A stretch of DNA of 64,000 nucleotides from NCBI RefSeq assembly GCF_039649665.1, contig NZ_JBDJAW010000006.1, forward strand, positions 124,001 through 188,000. The letters are read 5' to 3'. The stretch comes from Microbispora sp. ZYX-F-249 (GTDB lineage: Bacteria; Actinomycetota; Actinomycetes; Streptosporangiales; Streptosporangiaceae). Positions 54,579 through 62,472 of this stretch are shown here, one piece after another; positions within the stretch are counted from its first letter, which is position 1, and each line of letters opens with the position of its first letter. Under the pieces are notes generated by a model. That model did not search any database. It was not told the DNA's origin and was given only the letters and a program-made list of their open reading frames with translations. A program made the position numbers and the translations under genes.

Positions 54579-55462
54579 CACTCCACCCTTCTCCTGCGCG
54601 CGACCCACAGTTGCGCGACGGCGATGGCGAGCGTGACCACGAAGATGACCGTCGCGATCGCGGCCGCGTAGCCGAAGTCGTTGCGGACGAAGCCGCTGCG
54701 GTACAGCCAGGTGCCCAGCACCTGGGTGGAGTTGTTCGGCCCGCCGCTGGTCATCACCATGACCTCGTTGAACACCTGGAACGCCCCCGAGATCGTGAGC
54801 ATGATCAGCACGCCGGTCATCTCGCGGACCAGGGGGACGGTCACGTGGAAGAAGCGGCGGATCGGGCCGGTGCCGTCCAGCGCCGCGGCCTGGTAGATCT
54901 CGCGGGGGATGCGCTGGATGGCGACGGCGAACAGCAGGGTCGAGTAGCCGAAGCCCTGCCACTGGCTCATCGCCATGACCGCCGGCATGGCCGTGCCCTC
55001 CTCGCCCAGCCACGCGTGCCGGAGCCCGTCGAGGCCGACCGCCTCCAGCAGGTGGTTGAGCAGCCCGAGGTTGGGCTCGTAGATGAAGTAGAAGAGCAGG
55101 CCGGCGACGGTCAGCGAGATCGCGCAGGGAATGAAGTAGATCGCCCGCAGGGCGCGCTGCCACCGCTCGCTGCGCACGCCCTCGATGAGCGCGGCCAGCA
55201 CGAGCGAGCCGAACACCTGGAAGACGATCGACACCACCGCGAACAGCACGTTGTTGCGCAGCGAGGTCCAGAAGACCGGATCGTCGACGAGCTTGGCGTA
55301 GTTGCCGAGCCCGACGTACTCCTGACTCCCGCTGAAGATGTCCCACTTGAGCGTGCTGAACCCGAAGTTCTCCACCAGCGGGAAGTACACGAACACCCCG
55401 ACCAGCGCGAGGGCGGGGACCACCCACGCGAGCCCGGCGGCCCGTCTGCTCATGGCGCGCAC
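54575..55462 (-). CDS. Carbohydrate ABC transporter permease, MalF type (FrlN-like)
   Basis: 295 residues, six helices. The first segment (AAGLAWVVPALALVGVFVYF) leads to the MalF-like outer loop. The cytoplasmic EAA loop reads YQAAALDGTGPIRRFFHVTV. CUT1-type partner of the second permease. It lies 16 bases after the binding protein gene on the same strand. ATG at 55462. Confidence 0.9.
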   Translation of the reverse strand: MRAMSRRAAGLAWVVPALALVGVFVYFPLVENFGFSTLKWDIFSGSQEYVGLGNYAKLVDDPVFWTSLRNNVLFAVVSIVFQVFGSLVLAALIEGVRSERWQRALRAIYFIPCAISLTVAGLLFYFIYEPNLGLLNHLLEAVGLDGLRHAWLGEEGTAMPAVMAMSQWQGFGYSTLLFAVAIQRIPREIYQAAALDGTGPIRRFFHVTVPLVREMTGVLIMLTISGAFQVFNEVMVMTSGGPNNSTQVLGTWLYRSGFVRNDFGYAAAIATVIFVVTLAIAVAQLWVARRRRVEW

Positions 55463-55478
55463 CGGCCTGCCCTCCCGG

Positions 55479-56804
55479 CTACTTCGCCGCGGCCGAGGCC
55501 TGGCGCACGCTCTCGAGCACCTGCTCGGGTGTCTTGCTCCCGGTGATCAGCGCCTCGCCGCCGGACAGCCACGCGTCGGCGACCTCGGGGACGGTGACCG
55601 TGTCGAGCCACGCGGCCAGCTTCGGCGCCTTGTTGACCAGCTCGATGCCCTCGTAGACCGCCTTGCTGGAGGTCTCGGGCGTGACCGCGCCGATGACCGT
55701 GCTGGGCTGGCCGTACGGCGGCGCCGAGAGCGTCTGGGCGTTCTTCGTGCTCGTGACGAACTTCATGAAGTCGACGGCGAGCGGGATGCGCGGCGACGCG
55801 GCGTTGATGAGATATCCCTCGGGAGACCCCTCGACGATGGTCGCGTCGCCGGCCGCGCCCTGCGGCGCCGGAAGCTGGAAGATGCCGAAGTCGCCGACGG
55901 GGAGCTTGCCCTCGGCGGTCTCGTTGTCGAACTCCAGGATCTCCTGGTAGTACATCGCGGACTTGCCGTCGGCGAACGCCTCCTGCGCCGAGGAGTACAG
56001 CACGCCGTTGGTGCCGGTTTTGGTGTCGGTGCAGGTGTCGACGAGGGTCTTGAAGCGCGTGAGGGCCTTCACGTAGCCGGGGTCGTCGAGCTTGGCCGTC
56101 GCAGGCTTGAGGTCGGCCTCGAAGGTGGCCGTCGGCACGTCGTACGCGAAGAGCTGCTGCATGTAGTGGAGGGCCGGCCAGCCGTCCTTGTTGCCGAAGG
56201 AGATCGGCTCGTACCCGGCCTTGCGCAGCGCCGTGCAGCTGTCGATCAGCTCCTCGAACGTCTTGGGCACCTCGACCCCGGCCTTGGCGAACGCGGCCTT
56301 GTTGTAGCCCATGAACTTGCCGTTGCCGTACAGCGGGATCCCGTAGTACTTCCCGTCGTAGGCGAAGGCCGACAGCGCCCCCTCGCTGAAGGTCTTGCCC
56401 CACTCCGTGCCGGGCCCGATCACCTTGGTCAGGTCCGCCGCGCGGCCGCCGCGGACGAAGTTCTCCGCCCAGGTGCCGGTCCACGTGAAGTAGACGTCCG
56501 GCAGGGCGTTCGACGCCGTCAGCGTCTTGGTCTTGTCCTTGATGCTCTGGTCGGTCTCCTGGATGAGCTCGACCTTCACCCCGGGATGGAGCTTCTCGTA
56601 CTCCGCGGCCAGGTCCTCGAAGTACGGCTCGAGGGGCTCACCGGCGAACTTCGTGAGGATGCTCAACGTGCCCGAGTAGTCGGGGCTGGCGGCGGCGTCT
56701 GCCGCGGGAGCCTTGTCCGCCTGGCCGCCGCCGGTGCATCCGGCCAGGGCGAGCACCGACGTTCCGGCGAGGGCCGCGAACGTCGTCAGTGCGCGAGGGC
56801 GCAT
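55479..56804 (-). CDS. Extracellular solute-binding lipoprotein, family 1 (FrlO-like)
   Basis: 441 residues from the ATG at 56804, with AAAGGAAG before it; the open frame upstream is not coding. Signal peptide ends in the lipobox ALAGC (C23 lipidated). A family-1 carbohydrate-binding fold follows: SGTLSILTKFAGEPLEPYFE, LPDVYFTWTGTWAENFVRGG, YDGKYYGIPLYGN and the C-terminal SAQEAFADGKSAMYYQ. Delivers substrate to the two permeases. First gene of the import operon. A LacI-type operator overlaps a plausible -10 (TATCAC at 56920-56925) and the -35 (TTGTGA at 56942-56947). Confidence 0.92.
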   Translation of the reverse strand: MRPRALTTFAALAGTSVLALAGCTGGGQADKAPAADAAASPDYSGTLSILTKFAGEPLEPYFEDLAAEYEKLHPGVKVELIQETDQSIKDKTKTLTASNALPDVYFTWTGTWAENFVRGGRAADLTKVIGPGTEWGKTFSEGALSAFAYDGKYYGIPLYGNGKFMGYNKAAFAKAGVEVPKTFEELIDSCTALRKAGYEPISFGNKDGWPALHYMQQLFAYDVPTATFEADLKPATAKLDDPGYVKALTRFKTLVDTCTDTKTGTNGVLYSSAQEAFADGKSAMYYQEILEFDNETAEGKLPVGDFGIFQLPAPQGAAGDATIVEGSPEGYLINAASPRIPLAVDFMKFVTSTKNAQTLSAPPYGQPSTVIGAVTPETSSKAVYEGIELVNKAPKLAAWLDTVTVPEVADAWLSGGEALITGSKTPEQVLESVRQASAAAK

Positions 56805-56920
56805 GGGCTTCCTTTCTCTCTCAGGGGGGAGGAGGGACCGCCGGTGCGGGAGCACCTCGGATCCGCGGGGACGCGCCGCCGGCACGACCCACTTGATGAC
56901 GGGTGACTGTACAGAGCATG

Positions 56921-56934
56921 TGATACCGGTACCA
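56921..56934. promoter_or_regulatory. LacI-type operator, import-operon side
   Basis: TGATACCGGTACCA, differing at one base from the perfect palindrome at 57077-57090. On the minus strand it overlaps the spacer and -10 of a promoter with TTGTGA and TATCAC spaced 16 bases, reading toward the binding protein gene 116 bases away. Confidence 0.7.
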
Positions 56935-57076
56935 GACCTGTTCACAAGAATTTTTCCTCCGGCGGCTCCCCAGGACCGCCCGTCACGACGAAACAGCATG
57001 TCACAGGGGTATCGGTGACCGAAATACGTCTCCCTGTTGACGCCCGCCCGTCAGGTGTGCCAGCGTGACCACCGCG

Positions 57077-57090
57077 TGATACCGGTATCA
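57077..57090. promoter_or_regulatory. LacI-type operator, deglycase side
   Basis: Perfect palindrome TGATACCGGTATCA with the central CG pair typical of LacI-family sites, 45 bases upstream of the deglycase start. A TTGACG hexamer lies at 57037-57042. The rest of the 331-bp divergent gap (56805-57135) holds no gene. Confidence 0.75.
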
Positions 57091-57135
57091 GGCAGCAGGG
57101 CGCCCCGGTCCGCAGGCAATCCCCGAAAGGACGCG

Positions 57136-58140
57136 ATGATGCTCGGATTCAACGAGCCGGAATTCCTCTCCCAGATGGCGAGCGCGGTGGCGCTGCGGCC
57201 GCAGATCGAGGAACTGGTCGATCGGCTCGTGGACGAGGGATTCGACAACCTCTACCTGGTCGGCGCCGGCGGCACCTACGCCCAGATGTGGCCGTACGAG
57301 CGGCTGGCCCGGCAGCGCTCCACCTTCGACGTGCGCGCGGTGATCGCGGCCGAGCTGATCGCCGCGGGCGAGGCGGCGCTGGGCGAGCGGTCGGTCGCGG
57401 TCTTCACCTCCGCCTCCGGCACCACCGACGACACCGTGCGGGCCATCGAGTACTGCAAGGCCAAGGGCGCCCACACGATCGGCATCACCGGCTACCCCGA
57501 GTCGCCCGTGGCCCAGAACGTGGACACCGCGCTGATCACCGAGCCCAAGGCGTGGCCGTTCGACCCGCAGATGCTGCTCCTCACGACCCGGCTGCTGTCC
57601 CGGCGGGGCGAGTTCGACGGCTACGAGAAGCTCGCCGGCGAGCTCGACGGCCTGCCGCGGATCCTGCTGGAGGTCGCCAGGCAGACCGAGCCCGTCGCCG
57701 AGAAGTTCGCCGACGAGCACAAGGACACCGGCTACTACTTCCTCATCGGCGGCGGCAACCTGTGGTCGTACACCTACCTGTACTCCATGTGCATCCTCGA
57801 GGAGATGCAGTGGCTGCACACCACGCGGGTGCACAGCGCCGAGTTCTTCCACGGCTCGCTCGAACTGCTGGAGGAGGACACCAGCGTCATCGTCTTCCAG
57901 GGTGAGGACGAGGGGCGCCCGCTGACCGACCGCGCGGCGGCCTTCGCCAAGCGCATCTCCAAGGACGTCACGGTCCTCGACACCAAGGACTACCCGCTCG
58001 AGGGGATCAGCCCCGAGTTCCGCGGCCTGCTCGGGCCGCTGGTCATGGACGTGGCGACCGGCCGGCTGAGCAAGCACCTGGAGCGGGTGCGCGACCACTC
58101 CCTCGAACTGCGCCGCTACTACCGCGTCATGGACTACTGA
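57136..58140 (+). CDS. FrlB-like fructosamine-6-phosphate deglycase (SIS domain)
   Basis: 334 residues; ATG at 57136 with GAAAGGA five bases upstream. Two SIS (sugar isomerase) domains: YLVGAGGTYAQ (40-50) and the phosphosugar-binding SASGTTDD (92-99). The catalytic region VHSAEFFHGSLE (232-243) has E236 and H239, matching the glutamate and histidine that act in Salmonella FraB and E. coli FrlB, and the end RDHSLELRRYYRVMDY matches the FrlB terminus. Predicted reaction: split a 6-phosphofructosyl-amine into glucose-6-phosphate and amine. A glutamine-independent GlmS-like role is the alternative. First gene of the catabolic operon. Confidence 0.8.
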   Translation: MMLGFNEPEFLSQMASAVALRPQIEELVDRLVDEGFDNLYLVGAGGTYAQMWPYERLARQRSTFDVRAVIAAELIAAGEAALGERSVAVFTSASGTTDDTVRAIEYCKAKGAHTIGITGYPESPVAQNVDTALITEPKAWPFDPQMLLLTTRLLSRRGEFDGYEKLAGELDGLPRILLEVARQTEPVAEKFADEHKDTGYYFLIGGGNLWSYTYLYSMCILEEMQWLHTTRVHSAEFFHGSLELLEEDTSVIVFQGEDEGRPLTDRAAAFAKRISKDVTVLDTKDYPLEGISPEFRGLLGPLVMDVATGRLSKHLERVRDHSLELRRYYRVMDY

Positions 58141-58241
58141 CGGTCGTCCGTCGCTGATCCCCCGCTCACGGCGCCGCACCGGCCGCGCGCCCCCAGGGCC
58201 CCCGCGTTCCCCACGCGGGGGCCCGCCTTGAAGGAGAGTCC

Positions 58242-59141
58242 ATGAGAGTCCTCGGCTTCGGCGACAACATCGTCGACCGGTTCCTCGACCGCGGCATCGA
58301 GTACCCCGGCGGCAACAGCGTCAACGTGGCCGTCTACGCCCGGCGCCTCGGCGCCGACGCCGCCTACCTCGGCGTGTTCGGCGACGACGACCTCGGCGGC
58401 TTCATCCGCGCGTCGATCGCCGCGCAGGGGGTCGCCGTCGACCGCTGCGCCGTACGGGCCGGTGAGAGCGGCGTCTCCACCCTGCGCGTCGACGACGGCG
58501 ACCGGGTCTTTCTCGGCTGGAACGGCGGCGGCGTCACCACCAGGGAGCCGATCGTCCTCGACGACGGCCTCCTCCGATACGCCGCCTCGTTCGACCTGGT
58601 GCACTCCAGCGTGTACTCGGGCAGCGAGAGCGAGCTGCCGAAGCTGGCCCGGCTGGACACGCTGGTGAGCTACGACCTGTCCAGCGAGGACGAGTACCGC
58701 ACGCCGGCCTACCTCGACCGGGTCTGCCCGCACGCCGATCTCGTCCTGCTGTCGTGCTCGCACCTCGGCGAGGACGCCACGCGGGCCCTCCTGGCCGACG
58801 TCGTACGGCGGGGTGCGGCGCTCGCGCTGGCCACCCGGGGCGAGGAAGGGGCGATCGCCCACGACGGCCGCGTCACCCTCACCACGGCGGCGGTGCGCGT
58901 GGAGGACTCCCGGCTGATGGTGGACACGATGGGCTGCGGCGACGCCTTCCTCGCGGGGTTCGCGGTGTCCCTGCTGCGCGCGGGCTGGCGCGCGGGCGCC
59001 GCGCCGGACGGCGACATGATCGAGACCGCCCTGCGCGACGGCGCGCGGTCGGCCCACGACCAGTGCCTGGTGGAAGGCGCTTTCGGTCACGGGCGGCCGG
59101 TGGTCGCTAGCATGTCGCCATCCCGCGATCTCGAGAAGTGA
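58242..59141 (+). CDS. FrlD-like fructosamine kinase (PfkB family)
   Basis: 299 residues. PfkB fold with GGNSVNVAVYARRLGADAAY (23-42), FGDDDLGG, and the ATP/anion-hole signature DTMGCGDAFLAGF at 228-240, where D234 is the catalytic base. Closely follows E. coli FrlD: GDNIVDRF, NDRVF-like GDRVFLGWNGGG, DLVHSSVYSG, VSYDLSSEDEY. It should phosphorylate a fructosyl-amine at C6, making the substrate of the deglycase encoded 101 bases before it. ATG with AAGGAGAG upstream. Other sugar substrates are possible. Confidence 0.8.
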   Translation: MRVLGFGDNIVDRFLDRGIEYPGGNSVNVAVYARRLGADAAYLGVFGDDDLGGFIRASIAAQGVAVDRCAVRAGESGVSTLRVDDGDRVFLGWNGGGVTTREPIVLDDGLLRYAASFDLVHSSVYSGSESELPKLARLDTLVSYDLSSEDEYRTPAYLDRVCPHADLVLLSCSHLGEDATRALLADVVRRGAALALATRGEEGAIAHDGRVTLTTAAVRVEDSRLMVDTMGCGDAFLAGFAVSLLRAGWRAGAAPDGDMIETALRDGARSAHDQCLVEGAFGHGRPVVASMSPSRDLEK

Positions 59142-59153
59142 GGGACGCCACCC

Positions 59154-60248
59154 ATGCCAGCTGACCGGGGCCAGACCGCCGGGCGGGCCACGATCTCCGA
59201 GGTGGCGGCCGAGGCGGGCGTCGGGCGGGCGACCGCCGCCCGCACGCTGGGCGGGTACGGGCACGTCAGCCCGGAGCTGCGCAAGCGCGTGCTGGAGGCG
59301 GCCGAGAAGCTCGGCTACCGCGCCAACGCGCTGGCCCGCAGCATGTCGACCGGGGTCAGCCACACCATCGGCGTGATCGTCGCCGACATCGGCAACCCCT
59401 TCTTCGCGGGGGTGGTGCGCGGAATCTGCGACGCCTCCCGCGCCCGCGGCTTCGACACGATCGTCCTGAGCACCTACGAGGAGCTCGACGAGGAGATCGC
59501 GGCGATGAACGTGCTGATCGACAAGCGCGTCGACGGCGTCGTCGTCGCCTCGGCCGCGCTGAGCGGCCGGGACGTCGGTCACGTCAAGGAGGCGCTGAAG
59601 CGGGGCGTCCCGGTCGTCCTCGTCGACCGGGCGGTCCCCTCGCTCGACCTCGACGCGGTGGTCATCGACAACCGCGACGCCGCCCGCGAGGCGGTCGAGC
59701 GGCTCATCGCGGCCGGGCACCGGCGGATCGGCTTCGTGTGGGGGCCGCCCGTGCCGGAGCCGCCGGCGACCCGGCGCGAGCTGCTGGCGGCGGCGTCCCG
59801 CAACCTGTGGACCGACGGCGAGCGCCTGCGCGGCTACCTCGACGCGCTCGACGACGCGCGGATCCCCTTCGATCCCGAGCTGGTGATGGTCGGGCGGAAG
59901 GTCGAGGAGCGGGTGACCGAGGAGGTCGCCCGCATGCTCGCCCTGCCGGACCGCATCACCGCGCTGTTCTGCACCGAGACCGAGGCGGTGACGGGAGCCC
60001 TGCGCGCGCTGCGGGCCGCCGGGCTGTCCTACCCGCGCGACGTCGCCCTCATCGGCTTCGACGACAGCGCCTGGGCGGCGGTCATGGACCCGCCGCTGAC
60101 GATGATCGAGCAGCCGGTGCACGAGCTCGGCGCCAAGGCCGCCGAGGTGCTCCTCGACATCGTCCGGGGGGCCGAGCCCGGCAGGCGGATCCACACGCTG
60201 CGCTCCCGTCTCATCGAGCGCTCCTCGGTCGCCCCTCCACCCGCGTAG
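59154..60248 (+). CDS. LacI-family transcriptional regulator
   Basis: 364 residues. The N-terminal HTH (about 13-35, TISEVAAEAGVGRATAARTL) is followed by the hinge helix (LGYRANALARSM) and a periplasmic-binding-like effector domain (GVIVADIGNPFFAGVVRGIC, VDGVVVASAAL, RRIGFVWGPP, VALIGFDDSAWA). It ends an operon of deglycase and kinase and should bind the two TGATACCGGTAYCA palindromes in the divergent gap, controlling both operons. The B. subtilis frl regulator FrlR is GntR-type instead. ATG 12 bases after the kinase stop. Confidence 0.9.
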   Translation: MPADRGQTAGRATISEVAAEAGVGRATAARTLGGYGHVSPELRKRVLEAAEKLGYRANALARSMSTGVSHTIGVIVADIGNPFFAGVVRGICDASRARGFDTIVLSTYEELDEEIAAMNVLIDKRVDGVVVASAALSGRDVGHVKEALKRGVPVVLVDRAVPSLDLDAVVIDNRDAAREAVERLIAAGHRRIGFVWGPPVPEPPATRRELLAAASRNLWTDGERLRGYLDALDDARIPFDPELVMVGRKVEERVTEEVARMLALPDRITALFCTETEAVTGALRALRAAGLSYPRDVALIGFDDSAWAAVMDPPLTMIEQPVHELGAKAAEVLLDIVRGAEPGRRIHTLRSRLIERSSVAPPPA

Positions 60249-60260
60249 GCGGCGGGGCGG

Positions 60261-61301
60261 TCAGCGGGGGATCAGCTCGGCGGAGCGCTGCTGAGGGAGG
60301 CCGGCGAGGCGCCGCTGGCCCTCGGTGAGCAGCGCCGCGATCGGGCCGGGCTCGCGCAGCCGGGTGAGCCGGTCGCGGTTGTACTTGCGCAGCCGCGCCG
60401 CGCGGCGCTTGGCCGCCGCCGCCTTGAACGCCGCGACGTGCTCGCGGTCGGCCTTGCGCGCGCCGCTCAGCTCGTAGCCGTACGCCGTGAGCCGCTCGCC
60501 GAGCACCTCCTCGCACAGCGAGATCTCCCAGGGCTCCAGCCGGGAGGCCCACTTGCCCGAGTGGGCGGTGGTCACCTCCTCGTGGGTGTTGCTGTGCCAC
60601 ACCTTGTGCTTGGGCACGGCGAGCTCGGCCATGTGGCGGGGCTCGCACATCCCCGGGTCGTAGTCCTCGCCGATGAACACGCACAGCTTCTTCAGCTCGG
60701 TCTCCGGATCGGCGGTGAGGTCCTCGTACCGCAGCTCGTAGAAGCTGTCGGCGGGCAGCTTGCGGGCGTGCCGCCGGCCGAAGTCGATCGCCTCGGCCCA
60801 GTTGGCCATGGCGTGCACGGCGTCCGCCTTGTACCAGGGCATCTGCTTGAGCGAGGCCACGCAGTCGCGGCCGTCCCTGACGAGGTGGACGAACTGCGCG
60901 TCGGGGAACATCCGCATCAGCATCTCGACGTGCCGGTAGTAGCTGGGCCGCTTGTCGCCCCAGCGCGGCTTGCCGAAGCGCTCGGCGTAGCTCTTGAAGA
61001 CCATGCCGATGACCGAGCCGAAGCTGCCGGGGCCGAGCATGGCCGCCTGGACGAAATCGGGGCGGCTCAGCCCGAGCTCGTGGAACTTCGTGGTGCGGCC
61101 CTCGGCGATCCAGGTCGCCAGCTTGCGCCTGTTGTCGGCCAGCCGCATGTCGCCGTACGCCCGGCGGGAGAAGTAGGCCGGGACGAGGAACCGCGTCTCG
61201 GGCGGAACCGCGATGCGCGGATGCGAGTGCAGCATGAGCTGCAGCATGGTGGTGCCGGAGCGCGGGCAGCCGACGACGAAGACAGGTCTGTCCGTATGCA
61301 T
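60261..61301 (-). CDS. Sulfotransferase family protein
   Basis: 346 residues. PAPS-dependent sulfotransferase fold: the 5'-phosphosulfate loop CPRSGTT (12-18) and the 3'-phosphate motif HLVRDGRDCVASL (about 138-150). RPSYYRHVEMLMRMFP and RYEDLTADPE are family-typical. The basic C-terminal tail (KAAAAKRRAARLRKYN) may sit at the membrane. It could sulfate a glycan or other surface molecule. It lies next to a phosphatidyltransferase and a Stealth gene, so a capsule or lipid glycan is the likely acceptor. Convergent with the LacI gene. Confidence 0.85.
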   Translation of the reverse strand: MHTDRPVFVVGCPRSGTTMLQLMLHSHPRIAVPPETRFLVPAYFSRRAYGDMRLADNRRKLATWIAEGRTTKFHELGLSRPDFVQAAMLGPGSFGSVIGMVFKSYAERFGKPRWGDKRPSYYRHVEMLMRMFPDAQFVHLVRDGRDCVASLKQMPWYKADAVHAMANWAEAIDFGRRHARKLPADSFYELRYEDLTADPETELKKLCVFIGEDYDPGMCEPRHMAELAVPKHKVWHSNTHEEVTTAHSGKWASRLEPWEISLCEEVLGERLTAYGYELSGARKADREHVAAFKAAAAKRRAARLRKYNRDRLTRLREPGPIAALLTEGQRRLAGLPQQRSAELIPR

Positions 61302-61426
61302 GAGTTCTATCCCCCGTGGTGAAATTTCCGGACGCCAGGCCGCCGCCCTCCCCCGGGCGCGGCTCGTGACGCGGGTCCTACGGCGTCATGCCGTACGAGC
61401 TGGTGGATCGGGCCGGGAACGGCCGG

Positions 61427-62317
61427 TCAGACGAGGATCTTCTCTCTCTCGGCGGCGGTGCGGGGCACCTGGCGCGAGGCCAGCCAGACGCGGTAGACCA
61501 GGCTCATCTCGAACGCCAGCAGGAGCGCGCCGGCCACGGCCGAGACCGGCACCAGGGCCGCGGGCCCGAGGAGCGGGGCCACGACGAAGACCGCGGCGTG
61601 GAACTCGATGCCGCTCATGACGTGGGTGCGCACCCGCCGCCGCACCAGGAAGACGCGGAACCTGTCGTACCAGGGAAAGCGGGCGTGGAACGCCTTCTGC
61701 AGGTCGACCACGGTGGCGCCGGTGTCGTCGGCGACCTGGCCGAACTCCGCGGCGGCCTGCCCCAGCTCGGTCCGCGGCCTGGCCCGCAGGACGCTCTCGG
61801 CGAGGACGCACTGCCCCTCCATCCGCGCCTCCACCAGCGCGCGGGTGGCGTCCTTGACCCGCTTCAGCTGCGGGCCGTTGATGTAGCGGAACAGGTCGAG
61901 CACGACGACGCCGACGGCGGCGAGCACCACATCGGCGTCGCCCGTCCGGGCGTACTCCCCGAACCCCAGCCCGAAGGCGCAGCAGACCACCCGCAGCCGG
62001 TCGCCGACGTAGTCGAGCCACAGACCGAAGGGCGTCCCCGTGCCCTTGAGCCTGGCGATCTTCCCGTCCATGCAGTCGACCGTGAAACTGAGATAGAACA
62101 GCGCCGCACCGGCGACGAGCATGCCCTCCGCGAAGGCGGCCGCCGAGGCGAAGCCGATCAGCATGGACAGTCTGGTCAGCCCGTTCGGTGTGATCGATGT
62201 GTGGTTAGCCACGAGCAGCGCGAGCCGGCAGGCGAGTGGATCGACCATGAAGACGGTCCACCACGAGTCCCTCGGCTTGCGCGTCGCGAGTATGTCGTCC
62301 AGCGTGAAGCCCCCCAT
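61427..62317 (-). CDS. CDP-alcohol phosphatidyltransferase family membrane protein
   Basis: 296 residues from the ATG at 62317. The active-site motif D81-x2-D84-G85-x2-A88-R89-x8-G98-x3-D102-x3-D106 is complete (DCMDGKIARLKGTGTPFGLW, then LDYVGD). Six or so membrane helices are expected; three hydrophobic segments are clear on each side of the motif. It transfers a phosphoalcohol from a CDP-linked donor to an acceptor alcohol. The DxxWxT-like N-terminus (KPRDSWWTVFMVDPLACRLA) recalls the Nonomuraea/Streptomyces enzymes of surface polymer pathways. Divergent from the Stealth gene across 155 bp. Confidence 0.85.
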   Translation of the reverse strand: MGGFTLDDILATRKPRDSWWTVFMVDPLACRLALLVANHTSITPNGLTRLSMLIGFASAAAFAEGMLVAGAALFYLSFTVDCMDGKIARLKGTGTPFGLWLDYVGDRLRVVCCAFGLGFGEYARTGDADVVLAAVGVVVLDLFRYINGPQLKRVKDATRALVEARMEGQCVLAESVLRARPRTELGQAAAEFGQVADDTGATVVDLQKAFHARFPWYDRFRVFLVRRRVRTHVMSGIEFHAAVFVVAPLLGPAALVPVSAVAGALLLAFEMSLVYRVWLASRQVPRTAAEREKILV

Positions 62318-62472
62318 GCAGGCAACAATGACTACAACCGGTAGCCGTTGGCCTGCTCTTCGGTAACAGGCAGGGCATCTCATTGCCGGTTCTTGACCGT
62401 CTCCCTCATCTACGTAAACCATCCGCCAATCCGGTCGCCGATCGGTTACAGTCCGTGGTCGAGGGGGAGACC

